The position numbers and the translations under genes were made by a program. Positions 56,346 through 64,000 of a stretch of DNA of 64,000 nucleotides are shown here, one piece after another (position 1 is the stretch's first letter; every line of letters begins with the position of its first letter). Source of the DNA: Diphasiastrum complanatum (lineage: Eukaryota; Streptophyta; Lycopodiopsida; Lycopodiales; Lycopodiaceae); NCBI GenBank assembly GCA_029204225.1, contig CM055103.1, positions 49,337,756 through 49,401,755 on the forward strand, in the 5' to 3' direction. A model generated the notes under the pieces. The model was not told the origin of the DNA. It did not search any database and worked only from the letters and a program-made list of their open reading frames with translations.

Positions 56346-59300
56346 TGGAAAGAAATGCATTGGAAGATTTCTACAGTCGTAGTAAACTTCAGCTTTTAAT
56401 TCCAACTCAAATATAAGATAGTATCTATTTAAGGAACATTTTTCCATGCTCAATCATAAAAGAAACTTCTATGCAAATAAAAATGAATGGAAGATGGGAT
56501 AGCCTTTATTTCTTGGGCATTTAGCTACTACAATTTACACAAAGTTACATTTTTTTTTTGTAACTTGCTCAAGTTAATAACTTTGAAATGATAAGGATTT
56601 TGCACTAATTGTAGTGATGGTCGAAGGGGGGTGAGATGCACAAATAAGTTGATCACTTGCTAGGCTTTGTCATGGCTACTTTTCACTTGTAATGTGTACC
56701 ATTTGTTGCGTAGAGTCGAGATCTACAATTTTGGTTTTTCATCTTTCATTTTTTGTCTCTCTTTTTATGATTTTCAAGCTCAATGACCTATGAACCATAA
56801 AGAGTTCTCACTCTCCTTCTTCACAATAGATAGAGCTCATTGAGACACACCTAGAATGAAGAGGTCAAGTGAGAAATTTGTCAATTTTTTTTTTTTTTTG
56901 AGAATTTACTGCCTTTTTTGTGACTCACTTGTTCAATAACTTTCAATTTGTGAGAAATTTGCACTTGTCACCTTCACAAAGAAATAATCAAGGGATGAAT
57001 TCACGCATGTATGTTTTTTTTTTCTTTTCTAGATTTTTGTGATTGTTTGGAAGATTTTAATACACATTAGTTTCACTCACCATGTGTACCATACACTTGT
57101 TAGAGTCAAGATCTATAACTTTTGCTTTTTTTTAGTTAGAATTTCTTTTTATTGGTGAGTCATCGGTGAGTCACAATTTTTCTTTTTGTTGCACAAATGC
57201 ATAACACTTTTTCTACACACTTCGTTCCACTCCAATATGCATAAAACAAAAAAAAAAATAGCTCCAAACATATGAAAACTAGTGAAATTAACAAAAAAAC
57301 ATGGATCAAATCACAAAAGATGGTAAGATTATTGCAATGACAACCCTTAGCTTCTTCATGAAGGTGCCAACTGTAGCACAATTCTTGGCAAGCTATAGAG
57401 AGCATGCAAGAACAATGCTTGTATCATTAGTGTCATTTGGTGTAGGGACCTGACTCAATCTATTGAGGAGCTATTATGGAGCTCTCCTTGTATCAAGCTC
57501 ACCAGAACAAGTAAATAATGAAAAGCTTATGCACAAAAAGACACTATCTACACCCTAAGGTTGTTCTTACAAACAGAGACCGGAAGATTAAACGATTGAA
57601 ACCTAAACTAAACAAAACTTTAAAATGCTAAGATCCAACCAAAAGCAATTAAATCTACTCTACTTGCAAAACATAACATAAACGGGGAAAACTAATCAAA
57701 ACTATAACTTAATGTAGACAGAGCCTTTTATGTGGCGTCATATCTCATTGGTCCACTTACTAATGTTATAGTCTTTCTAATCTAACTACTGCCTACCCAC
57801 ATGGTGCAAGTTTTTTATTTCCTACATACTTTAGCTAGTGAGCTAACATGCTAGTTAGGACCTAAGCCCAACTTATTTACTATGAATGCACTACTAATCT
57901 ATTGTGGGCCCCATGCACTGGAGTTACATATGACAAATATTGATTGAGCTGCTTATTGCAACTACATCCACAAAGTGGCATAGGCCATAAGGTGCTTTGG
58001 GCCCACATTTGTAACTTAGACCATGGAGGTGACTTGGGCCACAAGAGTGGCTTTAGCCATGCTATTTATAATGAAGACTCTCACTTATTTGATGGGCTAC
58101 TCCTAGAATTGAGTAATAGAGCCTTAAAGAGCTCTTTGGTCGAGGGAGATGAATTTGAAATTGATGCAAAGGGAGGAGAGATTTGAAGGAGGGGAACTAT
58201 CTCTATGCATGCTATGCAGAAAGATGTTCTCATAGGATATAATCCCCTCAATCATTATGACTTAAAGTGGCATCCTTGGGTGGGTGTTGTGAATTTTTAT
58301 AGGAAACCTATGCCTTTACTTCTAAGTTGGTCCAATTGACTTTCACAAGGGGTTCACATCATAAGGTGTGCTTCCTTTTTGTTGTACATTCGTAAACAAT
58401 TTATTTTTTACAGTCTCTCTTTCTTGGCCAAAAATATATATTTAGTTTATACTTGACTAATACATTTCAACTTTGAAAGTCATCAAAGATAACATTAATA
58501 ATAACAAAGAATATAACATTCACAAATAGTTGATTGAATTATAGTAACATAACATATAATCTTCTCTCAAATATATGAAGTACGTATGCATCTCCATTCA
58601 AAAGGTAAATTGTATATATCCTATAAATTCATTTGTATAAGTTTATACATCATATTTCAATAATACATATTTGAATATAATCTTGTGTAAGGTATTTTTT
58701 ATTTCTCCCAATAATTTATGTCATCGATTTTTTAGGGAAGAAATGATTTTATCAAAAAATGTCGTCTTTGGATCATCAATCGCATCAATGTAATAGTCAA
58801 CTCCAATTTTAATGTAGTCATCACAATGAATATTGGGAAAGATTAACTTTTTTGAATTTGACTAGCATATTATTGATCTCTCCAAGACATGAATGACCCC
58901 ATGCACATTATTTACAATGAGACAACAATGACCATTTGAGTTTCATGGGCTCAAAGAGAGAGCTTCAATAGACATCAAGTCAACGGCCCCGGAGGGCAAA
59001 CTTTAGTAGGCGACGCCATGTCTTCAACAACTATGAGAATCAAACGTTAATGCGTAGCAAATGTTCAATGACAAGATAAACTTACATCGAAATGGCATAC
59101 ACTGACAACAATTCTGCTTTGAAGGTCGACATCCACGACTCCAATGGTACCGGCATAATTCACAAGTCCACAAGACACTGTATCTCATTTGGGCACTAGA
59201 GATAATTGAATATAGGTGCTTCATAAGTCAGTTGCCCTCTCAAGTCTAACATCATAAACTAAAACTTTGAAAGTGAACTAGGAACCTATCCTTTCTTGTA

Positions 59301-60120
59301 AAAAATATGTCTTTAAAAATTTTAAATGATTTTTGTGGCCCTAAAAGTTTTTTTAGCAAATACTAAAATATACTTAATAAAGCGATTTAGTATCAAAAGA
59401 TGTTGTTTGCAAGAAATGTTATACTAGATTTTGGTATAATATTAATTAGAGATTTGAATATTGAGGATGATGGCTTGGTGTAGGAGACTCACTATAATGA
59501 AGAAAACCATTTCCTTGTAGGTAGTAGCATTTCCAATTATCTTTGGTATAATTTTAGCTTGTTACCAAGCCTAAGACTAATTCCCAATCGATTTGCCTCC
59601 AAACGATTAACGTTTGTTGATGTCAACATAAGAACATGTTCGTCCTTATGTTGTGCATTGAAAGACTAATCAATGAGCATATGTGTGGTATATATGTGTG
59701 GTATAGGTTATGTAAAGTGAAACCAGTGGTGGTCAATTGTTTCCGTAGTTGATTTGGCACGATAACATGAGTAATGGCGCATCAGGTTGGTCATGTCCTG
59801 ATTGGCTCAATGACATGTTCAAAAACGAAAATGGAAAAAATAAAGAATGGTTCTACACCACAAGATAGATGAACCCCACTCCCCCTATGGGGACAGAACA
59901 AACTCATTACTAATTCCAGTGCATTACCTATGTTTAACACATGTATGTAAATTCTTCAATTCCTACCTCCTAGTTTCTTGAGGAACTTACTTTGAGAATT
60001 CACAGCACATGCACTTGAACATTCTAGAGACCATCCTTTTGGTTTGCTCTCCTCTCTTCTCTCTCTCTCTCTCTTGTGTTTTACCATGTCAAACACGTTA
60101 TTGTCAAAGAGTTGAAATTC
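56346..60120. other. AT-rich intergenic stretch without recognised genes
   Basis: Scattered poly-T and poly-A runs; short ORFs with no domains. No tRNA or other RNA gene recognised. A (TC)n run is at about 60055-60074. Confidence 0.5.
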
Positions 60121-61204
60121 TCCAATGGGGGGTCATTTTAATTTTAATACCCAATCTATAGCGTATGGCGGCGCCGCCCTTAAAAACACTACAGTCCTTA
60201 CCACTGAAGTTTGAAGATGGAGACGTAAGATTTTTCATTGCATTCTGAAAGCCTTTCGGCCTTCAAAGGAGAAATTGCCCTTCGGTGCAAGTTGGTCGGA
60301 CATATTTGGTCGTCAATTTGAAACGACGATATTCCTATCACATTCGCCAGGACTTTTCTTTGGTTGGTTTACGTCTCGACGGTCGCCACATGGTACCCTA
60401 ATTCCCAGCGAATTGCAAAGGATAAAGGGTTGCAGCATCCGGAGGCAGCCTTCTGTAAATGATGCACTTTACTCGGCGCTACCTCTGCCTCTCGTGTTAA
60501 GCGCTAGTTTGGACCAGCGGTTTTCAACGAATCGTGGCGAATATGCCTACCTGCATTCAACATGTGACCACGTCTTTGTCGGCTGCTGCTGCCTGCCACC
60601 GCCCGTCGATGCATTCCTATAGAGCCTAGAGCCATTGCTGTGGAGCTTTTGTCTCCGATCCCTCATAAAACTGTCTGTTCTCTGCTTCATCTCTTTGTTC
60701 TGATCCTGCATCTGTATCTGTGCGGCCATCTATTTATCAGTTTAATCTGTTTGTGATTAGATTGCAACAGTAATTCTTCCTATGATCCCATCTCTATGCT
60801 GACCCATTCCTCCCATCTCTATTGCTAACCCATTCCTCCAATCTATGTACAGTGTGCAGCAAAACATCTCTCTATTTGTACCTGCTTCATTTCTGTGATA
60901 GCAATCTGTACAGTTATCCATTGTTGCTGTAATATTTTGTATGCGTTACACATGAGCAAGCCCTGTTTCTCAACTTCACAATTGTTTTGCAACATCTGAT
61001 CCCCAAACTTGTTATGCTCAGCTCAATAAGTCTAGGCTGCTCTGAGTTAATTGTCTGAGAGCTGTGCTAACGCCCAATTCCTTTCCTGCGTTCCTTTGGT
61101 CTGTCTTTCTGATTCCATCATCACGCTACAAAACTCCATTGATCATACAGAAATCTGTCTGTTCAAAATGTGCGATCTTGTAAAGTTATACCATTCTTCA
61201 TTGG
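60121..61204 (+). promoter_or_regulatory. Probable promoter and 5'-UTR exon region of the ELO-like gene
   Basis: GC content rises from about 60150. A short ORF starts ATGGCGGCGCCGCCC at 60163 (27 codons, ending FFIAF). The later part is pyrimidine-rich like a plant leader. A TTGG|GTAAGA donor at 61204/61205 and an acceptor ATCGCAG at 61439 suggest a leader intron before the coding start at 61496. Other small ORFs here (for example 60275-60622) have no recognisable domain. Confidence 0.4.
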
Positions 61205-61439
61205 GTAAGACTCCCTCGATCCTTTAATTTTCTTTATCAGAATTTCCATGCTTTGTTAGTAAATTGCGATTCATTCTTCCATTCTCAGCAATACTTTCAT
61301 TCTGAAAAGTTCTGAGTAGCGACCTGCTTGTAATTTGCTAGTAACAGCCATATAATTCTGCGCTTTTTTATTCTTTCCTAAGTAGTACCAATATGCGTTT
61401 AGATTGCTCATTATAGTCTTTTTGATGTTTACATCGCAG
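61205..61439 (+). other. Possible 5'-UTR intron
   Basis: GTAAGA donor, T-rich body, acceptor TTTACATCGCAG; 235 bp, 57 bp before the start codon. The sites are good consensus, but transcription is not shown by sequence alone. Confidence 0.4.
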
Positions 61440-61495
61440 GCCACGGAGCATTCTCGTGTGATTTTTTCAAAACGTCTCCTTTTCTCGACCATTCA

Positions 61496-62353
61496 ATGGC
61501 TGTGAGATCCTCCTATCCGTTGCGATACATCCTCCGATACTGGCTTGCCGATCATCCCTCCATAGCATCGTTCAGGTGGGATCAGAACACATGGGGTGGA
61601 GCCTGGACCGTTCCGGCTGCCTCTGTTCCTCTTTATCTCTTTGTCATTTTCTTCATCAAGCTTCTTTTTAGCTGGCGGAAGAAGCCCATTCCTCTCGGCC
61701 CAATTCCTGTGCTCCACAACCTGTTGCTCTTGCTTTCTTCCATTGTCATTTTTGCGGGCTGTTGGCAAGCGGCAGTGGTGGAGATTCAGGAGAGCCGATG
61801 GCTTTGGGGGAACTCTAGACGCGGTCTGGATTGGCTTCTATGCTTTCCTCTTGGCACAAGGCCTGCTGGCAGAGTCTTCTTTTGGTCTTACGTCTACTAT
61901 CTCAGCAAATTCTATGAGCTTTTCGACACGGTGATCCTTGTTCTTCGCAAGAAAAAGCTCACATTCCTCCATCTCTTCCATCATGCAGCTCTGATCATCA
62001 TGTGCTTCTGCTGGCTTCAATTCACACAGTCCCTTCAAGTCCTCACAATCATCACCAATGCGGGGGTAAATGCTATCAAGTATCTTTATTTGCTTTTCCA
62101 CAGCCTGGGATATTCTCCATCTTGGAAGAAAAGGGTCACTAATTGTCAAATTCTGCAATCTATGCTGAGCTCTGTGGCATCAATCGGGTGTTTGATGCTT
62201 CATCTTCGCGGCGGAGGTTGCGCAGGAATGGGTGCCTGGATCTTCCATTTCATTTCAGATATTACGTTGCTGCTGCTTTCCCTGGATTTGTACTTTAAGC
62301 AGTGTGGAGAATTTAAGGAAATCACAAAAGAGGAGAAGAAGAAGCAAATCTAG
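61496..62353 (+). CDS. ELO-family very-long-chain fatty acid elongase-like protein, 285 aa
   Basis: Single-exon ORF. ELO proteins are ER membrane condensing enzymes that join malonyl-CoA to long acyl-CoA, the first step of chain elongation. Visible: an N-terminal WDQNTWGG region, membrane segments at about 40-60, 72-92, 123-138, 163-180, 183-203, 218-236 and 246-266, the PLGPIPVLHN motif, RRGLDWLLCFPLGTRPAGRV (typical of plant ELOs), KFYELFDT at 138-145 and the His box HLFHH at 159-163. The next ELO motif, normally NxxVHxxMYxYY, is NAGVNAIKYLYL, with Asn at the second His-family position. The C-terminus KKQI (282-285) fits a dilysine ER-retrieval signal. The length is normal and the frame unbroken. 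The start is the first ATG, giving the conserved N-terminus. Probably functional. Confidence 0.92.
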   Translation: MAVRSSYPLRYILRYWLADHPSIASFRWDQNTWGGAWTVPAASVPLYLFVIFFIKLLFSWRKKPIPLGPIPVLHNLLLLLSSIVIFAGCWQAAVVEIQESRWLWGNSRRGLDWLLCFPLGTRPAGRVFFWSYVYYLSKFYELFDTVILVLRKKKLTFLHLFHHAALIIMCFCWLQFTQSLQVLTIITNAGVNAIKYLYLLFHSLGYSPSWKKRVTNCQILQSMLSSVASIGCLMLHLRGGGCAGMGAWIFHFISDITLLLLSLDLYFKQCGEFKEITKEEKKKQI

Positions 62354-63135
62354 ACCCACACAAAAGCATCATTCTGCATCCAAACTACAGCTGAGAGCAT
62401 GTAGTGCCCATTTGATGTTTTACTATAGTTTGTACTGGTTCTTCTTGGGATTCTTCAACCCAGAGTTGGCCAATGGCTGGACTATCAAACAGTTTGTCAA
62501 AAGAGTTATAGAATTCAAGCTCAACAGCTTCAAATTGACTGTATCCTTAAAACCTCTGCCTTCCAATTTGGGATAAGTGACATGCTTCATGAGGCAGTGC
62601 TGGATGATTCGTTATCAGGGTACGAAATTTTCCCCTGCTCCAAGTAGCTTATCATGTGTTTGGGAAAAGAAAAACAGGGAAGAACATCAATTGGCAATGC
62701 TATTATTCACTCATTGGTAAAAGAGCACAAGCTGATCAAAGCAGGAACAAAACTCCACCTTTGAACAGAAAGGTCTAGTATGCTGGCAAACTGTTATGAT
62801 TCTGCTCTGTATTGATTAATTTTTATTCTTAATGTCAGCCGAGGACAGGACAAGTGTGTTCTAATATTTCAAAACCTTTCAGCTTCCACTAATCAGCTGA
62901 ACTGATGTCCTCCAATGATTAGAAAGTGGCTTGTGTGACCAACTATATCTTTGCTTCATCTAAAGGGTAATGGAAAGTTCATATACTATCTTTGCTCTTT
63001 TTGTCCTTTGATAACATGGTTGTAGGGATTGATCTTTTATTGGATTTTATGAATTTATACCCCACAAGGTGCCTGTTCTATTTGTAGAGTTACAATGTAG
63101 TTTGATGTACTAGGTAGTGGTCATTGAGAGAGCCA
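62354..63135 (+). other. 3' flank and probable 3' UTR of the ELO-like gene
   Basis: No further gene. No sharp poly(A) signal stands out; AATGATT-like and TGTA-rich stretches occur. The end of the transcript cannot be placed. Confidence 0.35.
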
Positions 63136-63242
63136 TTATCACATATAATTTGGGGCCTGAGCACCGCAAGTGGTGGAGCCTGGGATCAGATTATATGTGG
63201 CTGCGGCACTCGTTGTTCGGGTCTTGGATTATATGTGATAAT
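63136..63242. repeat. Inverted repeat, 15-bp perfect arms (MITE-like)
   Basis: ATTATCACATATAAT (63136-63150) and its exact reverse complement (63228-63242) bound 107 bp. A third partial copy, GATTATATGTGG, sits inside near 63188. The inside is GC-richer than the flanks. GCC borders both arms, but this is too short to prove a target duplication. Confidence 0.8.
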
Positions 63243-64000
63243 GCCCTCACCAATGGAGCATTTCTGCAGGGAATTGCCTTTGGCAGGATTTTCTTGTTTT
63301 CTATTTTTTATTTTCCTGAAATAAATGGTACTTAAATTTTTTGCTAATTTTTTTAAAACATTTTTTCATGTGGCAAAATTTTAAATTTTCATTTTTTAAG
63401 TAATTTATTATGGAAAACATTGGTTAGGAGTTAAGAGTCCTTTTAATGGTTAGCATCAATCAGGTTGCAATGTAGCATAAACGGGTAGGTGGTTAACTAT
63501 TTGTTGAAAAAATGGCAGAAATTTTGGGGGGGCACAATAATCTTGCCAATGGCAATTATGTTTAGGGTAGGGTCCCGGAGTACGATGGCGAGGCTGACTT
63601 ATGTTACGACTAAAATCTGTTTGCGTTTTTTTTTTATGAATGTAATCTGTTTTGAAAGTCTTTTTTTGAAATTCAAGATTCGCACTACATGGGTTAAAAG
63701 AGTCGATGTATTCTTTTTAATTGGAAAATGGTCTTTTGGTGACCTTTGTATGGTCGTCGTCCTACCAAGGGCAAAGGTCACAAAGAAGATATTTCTTAAG
63801 AGTAAAGGATGGCGATGAATATCCCTTTTATGGCTGACGTTTGTTTACAGTCTCACGTACACATCTTTATGGGTCATAATCTCTCTATTCAAATTTCTCT
63901 ACAACCCCTTTAATGTTCCCATGAAATTTTTTTATGGACTTTAGATTTCATAGTATGCCAAAAAAATAGGTGACGTCAAAATCTCATAATATGCAAAAAT
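63243..64000. other. AT-rich end of window, no gene seen
   Basis: Several poly-T runs; ORFs are short and unlike proteins. Confidence 0.45.

Noticed and set aside
60275-60622. 115-codon ORF upstream of the ELO-like gene
   Set aside because: No recognisable domain. The region reads better as promoter or leader sequence.

Overview
The window looks like nuclear DNA of a land plant with a large, retrotransposon-filled genome. The evidence is many Ty1/copia and Ty3/gypsy LTR elements primed from initiator-Met tRNA (TGGTATCAGAGC sites), plant-type DNA transposases, plant-style introns, and a plant-type ELO fatty-acid elongase gene. A gymnosperm or another non-flowering plant is my best guess, partly because one transposase resembles repeat proteins I recall from mosses and conifers. 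The species cannot be fixed from sequence alone. There is no bacterial, organellar or CRISPR content.

Layout. 0-0.43 kb: copia integrase relic. 2.08-2.77 kb, minus strand: two well-formed exons that read as the mid-region of a plant NF-YA (CCAAT-box factor) protein. A PWW-containing ORF at 16.8-16.4 kb and a leader-like region with a tiny ORF at about 17.7 kb may be its 5' end. If so, this gene has TE-filled introns over more than 15 kb, and its conserved core lies off the left edge or is lost. 3.40-9.08 kb: a complete but frameshifted copia element with unusual LTR ends (AGTTAA...TTAACT) and a GTATG target duplication. 10-14.8 kb: mosaic of copia and gypsy scraps plus one LTR. 16.06-16.28 kb: a short hAT-like non-autonomous element with an 8-bp target duplication and a perfect 27-bp GC-rich hairpin. 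17.2-17.55 kb: a three-copy tandem repeat. 21.06-26.09 kb, minus: a young copia element with an unbroken 1039-codon ORF that has lost protease and the front of integrase. 27.1-28.1 kb: copia gag relic.

28.1-35.2 kb, minus: two DNA-transposase genes in the same direction. One is a six-exon CACTA TNP2 gene and the other an unidentified transposase-like gene. 36.4-43.4 kb: an orphan LTR plus PBS, then a decayed chromodomain gypsy element (chromovirus) whose two LTRs differ strongly in a GA microsatellite. 43.5-53 kb: gypsy and copia relics, a 174-bp tandem duplication, long CT repeats and a G22 run. 54.2-56.3 kb, minus: copia gag relic with leader, PBS and LTR end.

56.4-60.1 kb is AT-rich with no gene seen. 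The one confident intact cellular gene is the ELO-like elongase at 61496-62353 (plus), probably with a 5'-UTR intron. Apart from it and the possible NF-YA exons, the window is transposable-element material in various states of decay. I did not find a convincing new biological system. The most informative items are the deleted but ORF-intact copia element, the copia with atypical termini, the hAT-like hairpin element, the paired transposase genes and the TE-split NF-YA exons.
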